The position numbers were made by a program, and so were the translations under genes. A DNA stretch of 8,542 nucleotides from CAZGLR01 sp964526635 (GTDB lineage Bacteria > Zixibacteria > MSB-5A5 > GN15 > JAAZOE01): assembly GCA_964526635.1 (NCBI GenBank), contig CAZGLR010000133.1:1-8542 (forward strand), written 5' to 3'. The notes under the pieces are model-generated. The model was not told the origin of the DNA. It did no database searches and saw nothing but the letters and a program-made list of their open reading frames with translations. Below, in pieces: positions 1 to 5,580 of the stretch (position 1 is the first letter of the stretch; each line of letters opens with the position of its first letter).

Positions 1-57
1 CAAAATCCCTTGCCACATGTAGGTCGAAATCCCTGCCACATGTAGGTCGAAATCCCT
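1..57 (+). repeat. Left 23-bp direct repeats (outer part of left REP cluster)
   Basis: Two complete tandem copies with a 23-bp period start at 11 and 34, each beginning TGCCACATGTAGG and ending GTCGAAATCCC. A partial third copy ends at position 10 (CAAAATCCCT) and carries a C-to-T variant of the GTCGAAAT part. Each complete copy contains GTAG (19-22 and 42-45) and the six-base palindrome ACATGT. They are the inverted counterparts of the units at 725-807. Confidence 0.85.
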
Positions 58-59
58 TG

Positions 60-95
60 CCCGAGCGAAGCGAGGGTGCGACGCGAAGCGGAGCA
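60..95 (+). repeat. Left REP hairpin pair
   Basis: Two abutting imperfect palindromes have the same build. The first (60-76) reads CCC-GA-GC-GAA-GC-GA-GGG. The second (77-95) reads TGC-GA-CGC-GAA-GCG-GA-GCA. Each therefore has an outer stem of 3 bp, a tandem GA/GA mismatch, an inner stem of 2-3 bp and a GAA triloop. The core GCGAAGC is a known, exceptionally stable DNA mini-hairpin, and tandem GA mismatches are known to form sheared pairs in DNA. They are probably the structures read by the neighbouring transposase as single-stranded DNA. Confidence 0.75.
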
Positions 96-107
96 GGTTT
101 CGACATC
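95..107 (+). repeat. Inner inverted repeat, left copy
   Basis: This 13-bp sequence is the exact reverse complement of 667-679 on the other side of the transposase gene. It marks the inner border of the left REP cluster. The transposase start codon lies about 50 bp further in. Confidence 0.8.
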
Positions 108-155
108 CCTTAAATATGTGACACATACCATTCATACAATTACTATCTTGCAACC

Positions 156-659
156 ATGACAACGATTCGCCGCTATTTTCAACATGGTCAAGTCGCCTTT
201 TTGACGCATGTCACACTGGATCGTACACCGCATTTGCAGATCAATACTGATCTATGGCAACGGGCGTTTCTGTCAAATCAATCTCTCTTGGATTATGAGA
301 TAATCGCCTGGGTAGTTATGCCGGAACATTTTCATATTGTTATCGATCCGAAAGACTGGCAGCTTAGTGGATTAATGCGAAAGCTCAAACTGCTTTATTC
401 CGGAGCCTATCGCAGCCGATATAGTTTGAAGCGTGGGCGCCTGTGGCAATATAGTTTCTGGGATCGCGTACTTCGAGATCAGGATGATTTGAACCAACAC
501 ATCGATTACATTCACTATAATCCGGTAGGTCATGGAATAGTCACTGATCCGAAGGCATATTCGGGATCCTCATTCAATGATTATTTAAGGGCTGGCGTGT
601 ATTCATACGATTGGGGTTGCAATGAAGGCATTAACTTTGAGGGTGACTTTGGAGAGTGA
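156..659 (+). CDS. REP-associated tyrosine transposase (IS200/IS605-like, Y1_Tnp family)
   Basis: This 167-residue protein has the marks of Y1 (HUH) transposases of the RAYT group. The HUH motif is His58-Phe59-His60 in VMPEHFHIVI, following the strand IIAWVVMP. The aromatic stretch LWQYSFWDRVLRD lies at residues 96-108. The helix carrying the catalytic tyrosine is HIDYIHYNPVGHGIV, with Tyr118 the best candidate and Tyr121 the alternative. Such enzymes cut and rejoin single-stranded DNA at REP hairpins through a 5'-phosphotyrosine bond. All key residues are present and the length is normal, so it looks intact. No Shine-Dalgarno site precedes the ATG. A TACAAT box at 135-140 could be a -10 element, but its -35 is poor, so expression is probably low. 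The flanking repeats are its likely substrates. Confidence 0.9.
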   Translation: MTTIRRYFQHGQVAFLTHVTLDRTPHLQINTDLWQRAFLSNQSLLDYEIIAWVVMPEHFHIVIDPKDWQLSGLMRKLKLLYSGAYRSRYSLKRGRLWQYSFWDRVLRDQDDLNQHIDYIHYNPVGHGIVTDPKAYSGSSFNDYLRAGVYSYDWGCNEGINFEGDFGE

Positions 660-666
660 CGGTTCT

Positions 667-679
667 GATGTCGAAACCT
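667..679 (+). repeat. Inner inverted repeat, right copy
   Basis: It is the exact reverse complement of 95-107 and begins 7 bp after the transposase stop codon. With its left partner it defines the inner edges of the two REP clusters. Confidence 0.8.
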
Positions 680-723
680 CCCTCGCTGCGCTCGGGATCG
701 CTCGCGCCTGCGGCGCTCACGAC
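680..723 (-). repeat. Right REP hairpin pair
   Basis: Two palindromes mirror those at 60-95. Read on the minus strand, 696-680 is CCC-GA-GC-GCA-GC-GA-GGG. The other (721-699) is CGT-GA-GCGCC-GCA-GGCGC-GA-GCG, with one T-G wobble in the outer stem and possible extension to 697-723. The tandem GA/GA mismatch and a GNA triloop (GCA here, GAA on the left) are kept while the stem bases differ. That pattern suggests selection on the folded minus strand. Confidence 0.75.
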
Positions 724-724
724 A

Positions 725-807
725 AGGGATTTCGACCTACGCGTGGCAGGGATTTTGATCTACGCGTGGCAGGGATTTCGACCTACGCGTGGCAGGGATT
801 TTGATCT
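725..807 (-). repeat. Right 23-bp direct repeats
   Basis: Units start at 725, 748, 771 and 794 (the last partial). Each complete unit ends CTACGCGTGGCA. The part after AGGGATTT alternates strictly between a CGACC form (725, 771) and a TGATC form (748, 794), giving a 46-bp higher-order period. Relative to the left copies they are inverted, and the central palindrome is ACGCGT instead of ACATGT. GTAG is kept on the minus strand in each complete unit. Confidence 0.85.
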
Positions 808-925
808 GTTCGTATCGAATCTATAAATATCTGTTCCTGGACATCATGGCCCCGCCACTGAATATCGACTCTTTCCTTAAATTCTCTCTATTCTCCTTCC
901 CCAATTTTCATTGGCATCATGGCGC
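808..925. other. Intergenic stretch between the repeat cluster and the tRNA promoter
   Basis: I see no gene, RNA or convincing signal here. It is AT-rich and contains a small 5-bp hairpin (CCAAT/ATTGG, 901-914) and two copies of CATCATGGC, which I regard as chance. Confidence 0.5.
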
Positions 926-954
926 TTGACTTCCGTATCATTCTCGGCTATTTT
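926..954 (+). promoter_or_regulatory. Sigma70-type promoter of the proline tRNA gene
   Basis: A -35 box TTGACT (926-931) and a -10 box TATTTT (949-954) are separated by exactly 17 bp. A GC-rich segment (AGCCCTCGCG) follows the -10 box. Such GC-rich discriminators are typical of tRNA and rRNA promoters under stringent control. The transcript would start near 961, about 15 nt upstream of the mature tRNA. Confidence 0.65.
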
Positions 955-975
955 AGCCCTCGCGAAATATGTCTT

Positions 976-1050
976 CGGGGTGTAGCGCAGCCTGGTTAGC
1001 GCGCATGCTTTGGGAGCATGATGCCGGAGGTTCAAATCCTCTCACCCCGA
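976..1050 (+). tRNA. tRNA-Pro (anticodon UGG)
   Basis: The 75-nt sequence folds as a full cloverleaf. The acceptor stem CGGGGTG (976-982) pairs with CACCCCG (1043-1049), leaving discriminator A1050. The D arm contains AGCGCAGCCTGGTTAGCGC. The anticodon stem CATGC/GCATG (1004-1008 and 1016-1020) encloses the loop TTTGGGA, so the anticodon is TGG (1011-1013). The T arm is GGAGG-TTCAAAT-CCTCT. The first base pair is C-G, as in other bacterial proline tRNAs. No CCA is encoded, so it must be added after transcription. A short run of T follows at 1051, but I see no separate terminator hairpin. Confidence 0.96.
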
Positions 1051-1123
1051 TTTTAATCTATAAATTTCAATCATCTCTGCTATTTCTCGCATTACTCTCT
1101 CGTATCACCTTAGAGAAGCCATT

Positions 1124-1128
1124 GGAGG
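1124..1128 (+). promoter_or_regulatory. Ribosome binding site of the acetyltransferase gene
   Basis: GGAGG lies 10 nt before the ATG at 1139 and supports that start codon. Confidence 0.7.
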
Positions 1129-1138
1129 GCAATTCATC

Positions 1139-1663
1139 ATGGATTTGAGTATCCGGCGGGCATCAATCGACGATGCCACCGCAATCGCCAATATCTGTAA
1201 TTACTATATAAATGAAACGGTCGTCTCATTCGAAACCGAGCCGTTGACCGCCCGCACCATGGCTGAGCGGATCGAGAAGGCCCTGGTGCGCCATGAATGG
1301 CTGGTCGGCATCGTCAACAGCGAAATCATCGGTTACAGCTACCTGTGGCCGTTTAAGCCGCGTGCGGCTTACCATCAAACCGCCGAATCAACCGTGTATA
1401 TCTCCCCTGATTATCAACGCAAGGGCTACGGCCGGCTGCTGTATGAAGCGTTGATTCAATCGGCCAAACAGCGGGGATTTCGCGAACTGATCGGGGTCAT
1501 CGCCCTGCCCAATCCGCCGAGTATCAGGCTTCACGACCAAGTCGGGTTCAATGAGGTCGGTGTGTTGAACCGGGTAGGGTACAAATTCGGCAAATTTATC
1601 AATGTGGCGATATGGCAGAAATCAATGCAGTCGGAGCTGATCTCACAAACGACTCTTCTGTAA
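1139..1663 (+). CDS. GNAT N-acetyltransferase, phosphinothricin / methionine sulfone (sulfoximine) type
   Basis: This single-domain GNAT protein of 174 residues transfers acetyl from acetyl-CoA to an amino group. It has the signature of the PAT/bar/MddA subfamily: AESTVYI with the presumed catalytic Glu83, the acetyl-CoA loop QRKGYG (93-98), LPNPPS (123-128), LHDQVGF with His132, and GVLNRVGYKFGKFINVAIWQ at the end. Family members acetylate phosphinothricin, methionine sulfoximine or methionine sulfone, detoxifying glutamine-synthetase inhibitors. The native substrate here cannot be read from sequence. A GGAGG site supports the start. The last residues after AIWQK extend past the usual end of the family and overlap the convergent methyltransferase gene. 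It appears to be a stand-alone gene, without a clear promoter in 1051-1123. Confidence 0.92.
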   Translation: MDLSIRRASIDDATAIANICNYYINETVVSFETEPLTARTMAERIEKALVRHEWLVGIVNSEIIGYSYLWPFKPRAAYHQTAESTVYISPDYQRKGYGRLLYEALIQSAKQRGFRELIGVIALPNPPSIRLHDQVGFNEVGVLNRVGYKFGKFINVAIWQKSMQSELISQTTLL

Positions 1664-2515
1664 TACCATCTCGAACCATGTTTCGGAATAGACCGTATCG
1701 GTAGCAATTCCCCGGCGCTTTAGCGGAATTTCCCGGACATTTTTTATTTGGCGGTACGAACTCACAGTCAAATCTGTCTTAAGTGCCGCGTCCCGAAGAA
1801 TCGACTCTTCGAGAATAAAATGCGACTCAGAAAGTTCAGCAAGCCATGCCACTTCTGAGGGTGCAGTAGATTTCAGGACAAATTCGACAGCATCTTTGAT
1901 ATCCATAATGACCGCTTCACCGGTTGTAATCATCCTGACATCGCGAAAACGGAAACAATCACGGAACTGCTCAAGACGGCGCTGTTGTTTTCCGCTGCTT
2001 ATCGCGAGGGTCACCGGTGCGGGCTCCGGCGGGAGGATATCCTGAATAATAATCCTGCCTCCCGGTCGCAGCATGATCGCCATCTCCGCCAGGAACAAAT
2101 CGATTGAAAAATGGTCTCTGGAGGCCAGTTCATGCAAAGTATTGAAAAGAAGAACTGACCCGATACTCATCGGCGTTATGGGTGGATGCAAGGCGTCGGC
2201 CACAATCGGAAACACCATCGGTAGTTGTTTTTCCCTGAGCACCAGGAGCCGTTGGTGCTCATGATCAAGGGCAATAAAGAGAGATTGTGAACGGTGTGGC
2301 TGTAGAACCTCGACAGCAAAACCACTCCCGCAGCCGATCTCGAGAAGCGGTGTTTTGTCGATATGCCGCCCTGCCGCCCTAATCATCTCCCGCCGGCGCG
2401 ACAGATATGCCGTAACATCATCCATACCGGTAAAATATAAACGAAGAAACTCACTCGCCAATGAAAAAAACCCGATTGCGAAATCGGTCCGCAATCGGGT
2501 CAGGTATTGCGGCAT
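1643..2515 (-). CDS. Class I SAM-dependent methyltransferase, substrate unknown
   Basis: The 290-residue frame carries a Rossmann-type methyltransferase domain. Motif I is LLEIGCGSG (57-65). An acidic residue after beta-2 (ALDHE, Asp84) probably binds the ribose. ADALH (106-110) contacts adenine in relatives. LFNTLHELA (123-131) is motif IV-like, and LRPGGRIIIQDI (149-160) is the post-motif strand. The last 130 residues are not recognisable and may determine the acceptor. No membrane segment or export signal is seen, so it is cytoplasmic. The upstream redoxin gene stops 11 nt before this ATG with no Shine-Dalgarno site, and a strong terminator hairpin with seven T lies inside codons 6-18. A start at Met31 (2425), giving 260 residues, is a serious alternative and would still leave a normal lead-in before motif I. 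Its 3' end overlaps the convergent acetyltransferase gene by 21 nt. Confidence 0.8.
   Translation of the reverse strand: MPQYLTRLRTDFAIGFFSLASEFLRLYFTGMDDVTAYLSRRREMIRAAGRHIDKTPLLEIGCGSGFAVEVLQPHRSQSLFIALDHEHQRLLVLREKQLPMVFPIVADALHPPITPMSIGSVLLFNTLHELASRDHFSIDLFLAEMAIMLRPGGRIIIQDILPPEPAPVTLAISSGKQQRRLEQFRDCFRFRDVRMITTGEAVIMDIKDAVEFVLKSTAPSEVAWLAELSESHFILEESILRDAALKTDLTVSSYRQIKNVREIPLKRRGIATDTVYSETWFEMVLQKSRL
2434..2461 (-). promoter_or_regulatory. Candidate promoter for the methyltransferase, inside its longest frame
   Basis: On the minus strand a -35-like TTGGCG (2461-2456) and a -10-like TATATT (2439-2434) are 16 bp apart, immediately after the terminator T-run. Transcription would begin about at the ATG of Met31 (2425-2423), which would give a leaderless or nearly leaderless message. 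The match is moderate and rests on inspection only. Confidence 0.35.
2464..2500 (-). terminator. Rho-independent terminator after the redoxin gene
   Basis: On the minus strand a perfect 11-bp stem (ACCCGATTGCG pairing with CGCAATCGGGT) encloses a 9-nt loop and runs straight into seven T (2470-2464, the first of which closes the stem). It begins 26 nt after the stop codon of the redoxin lipoprotein gene, so it should end the dsbD-like/redoxin transcript. It overlaps the first codons of the longest methyltransferase frame. Confidence 0.85.
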
Positions 2516-2526
2516 GAGAAAGGATA

Positions 2527-3219
2527 TTACGGGTACTTCACTGAGCAGCCATATGATTTCGTTGATGTAGTCTCAACTTTTTCTCCGGCCATCAACGATT
2601 CCATCGCCATCACAACATAGTTGTTCGATTCAGGGATATCATTGGCATCGGTCGACGGCTTATCATCGATTGCACCCATATACCGAAGAACACCATCGGG
2701 GTCAATAACGTACATATGCGGTGTGGTTTTGGCATCATACATTTTGCCGACTGTCCCGGTGGAATCGATCAGGTAGGCGGTTCCGTTGAACTCTTCGATT
2801 TCAAGTCGGTTCTTCAGGACATCACCCTCAAAATACCCCTGCTTGCCGGGTGCTGAACTACACACTCCCAGCCAGACAACACCGGCGTCGGTATATTTGG
2901 TTTGCAGTGCCTGCATATTCCTGGAATTATAGTGCTTTTTGACAAACGGGCAGTCGTAATTGATCCATTCGAGAATTACATATTTCCCGGAAAAGTCCGA
3001 GAGAGAATGTTTGGTTCCGCGACTGTCCAGGAGGGTGAAATCAGGGGCCGGCTGACCGATTGCGGCCATGCCGCCATCGGAGGAAGTCATCTGCGCGTCG
3101 GTCTGATGATCCATGTCAGAACTATGTTGTGACGAGGATTCACCCTGTTGATTCCCGCAGCCGATCAGAAGTAGAGCGACAACCAGCAGAAGCGCTGGGA
3201 AGAGGATTCGTTTCATCAC
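2527..3219 (-). CDS. Redoxin-domain (AhpC/TSA, TlpA-like) lipoprotein
   Basis: This 230-residue exported protein has a thioredoxin fold. A lipoprotein signal ends in LLIGC, so Cys21 would be lipidated. A Ser/Asp/Met/His-rich linker (about 22-50) is followed by the redoxin domain (IGQPAPDFTLLD, 54-65). The active-site stretch is NYDCPFVKKHY with Cys90, where thioredoxins have CxxC; here the fourth position is Val. The cis-proline segment is KTTPHMYVID (Pro167). Other cysteines are Cys120 and Cys225, the latter in the C-terminal SYGCSVKY, and either could be the resolving partner. It probably works as a peroxidase-like or thiol-exchange protein on the periplasmic side. The initiation codon is GTG at 3219 or ATG at 3216; AAGGAG (3229-3234) lies 9 or 12 nt upstream. 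It follows the DsbD-like gene by 44 nt, so that protein is its likely reductant. Confidence 0.85.
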   Translation of the reverse strand: MMKRILFPALLLVVALLLIGCGNQQGESSSQHSSDMDHQTDAQMTSSDGGMAAIGQPAPDFTLLDSRGTKHSLSDFSGKYVILEWINYDCPFVKKHYNSRNMQALQTKYTDAGVVWLGVCSSAPGKQGYFEGDVLKNRLEIEEFNGTAYLIDSTGTVGKMYDAKTTPHMYVIDPDGVLRYMGAIDDKPSTDANDIPESNNYVVMAMESLMAGEKVETTSTKSYGCSVKYP

Positions 3220-3228
3220 AGGTTAAAA

Positions 3229-3234
3229 CTCCTT
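3229..3234 (-). promoter_or_regulatory. Ribosome binding site of the redoxin gene
   Basis: AAGGAG on the minus strand lies 9 nt before the GTG at 3219 and 12 nt before the ATG at 3216, so the GTG is slightly better placed. Confidence 0.65.
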
Positions 3235-3263
3235 TTAAGCGTTTATTGGCAATGTTCGGTCTC

Positions 3264-5390
3264 TTATTTATCAAGCTTCGCCAGAGCATCGAGGACAATG
3301 CCAGGCGTCAGGATTTCCGGCAGAATCACAGGTTCGGCAGTACCATCGTACAGTACGTACAGCGGTACTGAATTGCGCCCGAACTCGGCCAGCGCTCTGG
3401 TGATTGTTTCATCCCTGGTTGTCCAGTCCGCTTTGAGCATAACCACGTCGAGTTCCCGGATACGGTCCTGGACAGACTTTGCGCCGAAGGCCACCTGTTC
3501 ATTGACTTTGCAGCTCAAACACCAGGCAGCGGTAAAATCGATAAAGACTTTTTTGCCCTGGGTTTGCAACTGCGATACTTTTTCAGGTGAAAATTTCTCC
3601 CAGTTGATTGAGCCCTGCCGGCTGGTTTCAGTAGTGCCTGTCTTCGGCGCCATGGCTGCACCCGACAATCCCGCCGTTACCCCCAGAACCAGCAGCACAA
3701 TCGCTGTAACCTGGGCCATGATACGGGGTGTGCGATTGTTGGCAATTGTTCCCCATTTACCAAGAATCCATGCTCCCAGCCCGGCCAGCAGCAGAGTTGC
3801 CATGAGGGTAATGATAGCCGTCGATCCGGCTTGAATCCCCAGCACCCAGGCCAGCCAGATGACAGTCGCCAAAAGCAAAAAGCCCATCGCCTGCTTCATC
3901 GTTTCCATCCACGCCCCCGGCTTGGGTATAAATTTGAGAAGCGCGGGGAAACCGGATAAAACCAAATAGGGAAACGCCATGCCCAGGGCCAGCGACGTGA
4001 AAATCATCCAGACCGCCCAGGCTGGTTGTGCCAGCGAAAAGCCAATGGCCGAACCCATAAATGGCGCTGTACAGGGCGTCGCGACAATAGTCGCGGTGAC
4101 GCCGTTGAGAAATGATCCACCATAGCCGACCTTGCCGGTTGCGACATTCACGCTGGTCAATGATGTTCCGATTTCAAAAACACCAAGCAGATTGAGGCCA
4201 AATAAAAACATGAAGGTTGACAGGATAACAAGAAATCCGGGAGACTGGAGTTGGAATCCCCATCCAAGCTGTTCGCCGCCAGCACGAAGTCCCAAAAGCA
4301 GCCCGGTGAGGACCCAAAATGAAATCAAAACACCCAGGGCAAATATGGTACCGTGGGTAAATGCCTTTCGGCGGCTTTCCCCGGCATGGCCGACAAATCC
4401 CATGATTTTCAAAGACAGGACCGGCAAAACACACGGCATCAGGTTTAAAATCAAACCACCAAGAAAGGCGAAGCCCAATGCAGCAAGTATGCCGATGCTA
4501 TCATCAGCGCCGACCGCGACAGCCGGGATCGTGCTGTTAGCTGATACGTTGACATACATGGATTTAATTTGTCTATTTTTATCCCACCCGGTCGAGGAAT
4601 ACAATATCCCCGTGAGCGAATCTATGGTACCGCTTATGACCGATGATCTCGGCACTATCAGCCGATAGCCGTTATCGCCGATTTTCTCCAACTCCTGAAC
4701 CGCAGCGGCCTTTATCAATCCATTGGTATGCGGAAAAAAAAGGACAGTGTCGAGTGCGAACGGCGATGTATTAGAAAAACGAATAACAATTTTGTCGTCA
4801 TCGGCGCTTGCCGAAATATCCCATTCCGGCAGCCGCTTCGCATGGTTCTGCCGGGTGGAATCAAACAGCGCGGTCACTGATGAATTTTTTGATGAAGACT
4901 CGGTAACTTCCAGTTCAAGACCGACGTCAGCATCGCCGGGAAGGCATTCTTCCTTGCAGACCAGCCAGGTAACATCTGCGGCGATGGGGATAGTCTCCCC
5001 CGGCCGCAGATTTGTCGGCGGGGTAATCTGCGCCACGTAGAGAACGCTGTCGTTATACCCGTAGGCCGCCAGCGGCGGAGTCAAAATATATTCCGGATAA
5101 GCAAAAACCAGTTCACCAGCAGAAAAACCCTCGGGCAGGCGCCATTTGGCCTTGGGCGGAAGGCCGGCATCACCGGGATTGGTCCAGTATAAATGCCAGT
5201 GATCGTCCAGCACAAAATGCAGACCAACCCAAAACGGTTCGCCGGGGGAGATTGTCTTATTTTCGGAGATCAGCTCGAGCTGGACATGGCCGGCTCGAAT
5301 CCGATCGGCCTGAGGCGAGGGAACAAGCAAGAGCAGTGTCAGGAAAAACGCCGCGAGGAAAACTCCGTGATGTCGGTGCAGTCTTTTCAT
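3264..5390 (-). CDS. ScsB/DsbD-like membrane thiol-disulfide reductase
   Basis: The protein (708 residues from the ATG at 5390) carries electrons from cytoplasmic thioredoxin across the inner membrane to periplasmic thiol proteins. A signal peptide (MKRLHRHHG then a Leu/Phe-rich core) is followed by a periplasmic domain with VTWLVCKEECLPG (Cys145/Cys149), as in ScsB-type N-domains. The membrane domain starts near 298 and holds the two conserved cysteines in LNLMPCVLP (Cys320) and VATPCTAPF (Cys440), with about eight hydrophobic segments. The C-terminal thioredoxin domain has AAWCLSCK (Cys624/Cys627) and the cis-proline VPLY. All six redox cysteines are present. It is longer than E. coli DsbD (565) because of the larger N-domain, typical of ScsB-like proteins. 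An in-frame TTG at 5423 would add 11 residues before a normal signal peptide, so I prefer ATG 5390, although its ribosome site is weak. It is first in an operon with the redoxin lipoprotein. Confidence 0.92.
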   Translation of the reverse strand: MKRLHRHHGVFLAAFFLTLLLLVPSPQADRIRAGHVQLELISENKTISPGEPFWVGLHFVLDDHWHLYWTNPGDAGLPPKAKWRLPEGFSAGELVFAYPEYILTPPLAAYGYNDSVLYVAQITPPTNLRPGETIPIAADVTWLVCKEECLPGDADVGLELEVTESSSKNSSVTALFDSTRQNHAKRLPEWDISASADDDKIVIRFSNTSPFALDTVLFFPHTNGLIKAAAVQELEKIGDNGYRLIVPRSSVISGTIDSLTGILYSSTGWDKNRQIKSMYVNVSANSTIPAVAVGADDSIGILAALGFAFLGGLILNLMPCVLPVLSLKIMGFVGHAGESRRKAFTHGTIFALGVLISFWVLTGLLLGLRAGGEQLGWGFQLQSPGFLVILSTFMFLFGLNLLGVFEIGTSLTSVNVATGKVGYGGSFLNGVTATIVATPCTAPFMGSAIGFSLAQPAWAVWMIFTSLALGMAFPYLVLSGFPALLKFIPKPGAWMETMKQAMGFLLLATVIWLAWVLGIQAGSTAIITLMATLLLAGLGAWILGKWGTIANNRTPRIMAQVTAIVLLVLGVTAGLSGAAMAPKTGTTETSRQGSINWEKFSPEKVSQLQTQGKKVFIDFTAAWCLSCKVNEQVAFGAKSVQDRIRELDVVMLKADWTTRDETITRALAEFGRNSVPLYVLYDGTAEPVILPEILTPGIVLDALAKLDK

Positions 5391-5432
5391 GGGTGCATCT
5401 TTTCTAATACAAATTAAAGACAACTATCATCT

Positions 5433-5462
5433 TGGAACATTACTTATACCGCGATTGTTCCA
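5433..5462. promoter_or_regulatory. Candidate operator: 7-bp dyad around a -10-like box upstream of the DsbD-like gene
   Basis: TGGAACA (5433-5439) and TGTTCCA (5456-5462) form a perfect inverted repeat with a 16-bp spacer. On the minus strand the spacer holds TATAAG (5448-5443), a -10-like box with no good -35 at 16-18 bp. An alternative unlinked promoter, TTGTAA with an 18-bp spacer and TATAAA, lies upstream (roughly 5517-5488, minus). A regulator binding here could control the thiol-reductase operon. This is pattern only. Confidence 0.35.
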
Positions 5463-5525
5463 CCACAGGACCAGACAAGAGAGTCTTTATAAAACCCTAA
5501 CATATTGATTTACAAAGATATAAGT

Positions 5526-5550
5526 AAAAACCGCCACAGATGTGCGGCGG
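5526..5550 (-). terminator. Rho-independent terminator of the cytochrome gene pair
   Basis: On the minus strand CCGCC (5550-5546) pairs with GGCGG (5535-5531). After one mismatch the stem continues for two more pairs around a 4-nt loop, and TTTTT follows (5530-5526). It starts 30 nt after the stop of the downstream cytochrome gene and separates that unit from the DsbD-like operon. Confidence 0.75.
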
Positions 5551-5580
5551 CTTGTCGGGAGAAAAGACTTTTTTTCAGTA

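Larger units (their letters stand above)
1..807 (+). mobile_element. RAYT/REP element: IS200-like transposase flanked by inverted REP clusters
   Basis: A transposase gene is bracketed by two repeat clusters in opposite orientation. Reading inward from either side gives the same order: 23-bp direct repeats, a spacer, two hairpins, then a 13-bp perfect inverted repeat (95-107 against 667-679, core GGTTTCGACATC). This is the arrangement known for REP-associated tyrosine transposases, which bind REP hairpins and a nearby GTAG-type guide tetranucleotide; GTAG occurs in each complete 23-bp unit here. The left boundary lies outside the window, since the first bases are already inside a repeat unit. 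No target duplication can be judged. Whether the whole unit still moves is unknown; in most genomes RAYTs are single-copy and mobilise only the REPs. Confidence 0.75.

Noticed and set aside
622..804. A 60-codon open frame overlapping the transposase end and the right repeats
   Set aside because: It runs through the hairpins and tandem repeats, has no ribosome site and its translation is repeat-driven.
1..807. Short direct repeats that could suggest a CRISPR array
   Set aside because: The units abut with a constant 23-bp period and have no unique spacers. They occur inverted on both sides of a transposase, which fits a REP/RAYT element.
901..914. Small hairpin CCAAT-TTTC-ATTGG as a terminator
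   Set aside because: The stem is only 5 bp, AT-rich, and has no following T-run.
976..1050. Proline tRNA as an integration site for the element to its left
   Set aside because: No duplicated tRNA 3' end is seen nearby, and RAYTs do not integrate by tyrosine-recombinase attachment.
3298..4668. Long plus-strand frames opposite the DsbD-like gene
   Set aside because: They lack ribosome sites and domains. The minus strand carries all six conserved redox cysteines in the expected order.
5391..5423. TTG start adding 11 residues to the DsbD-like protein
   Set aside because: The ATG at 5390 opens directly onto a normal signal peptide, and the added residues would place a Cys and charged residues before it without a ribosome site to justify the rare start.
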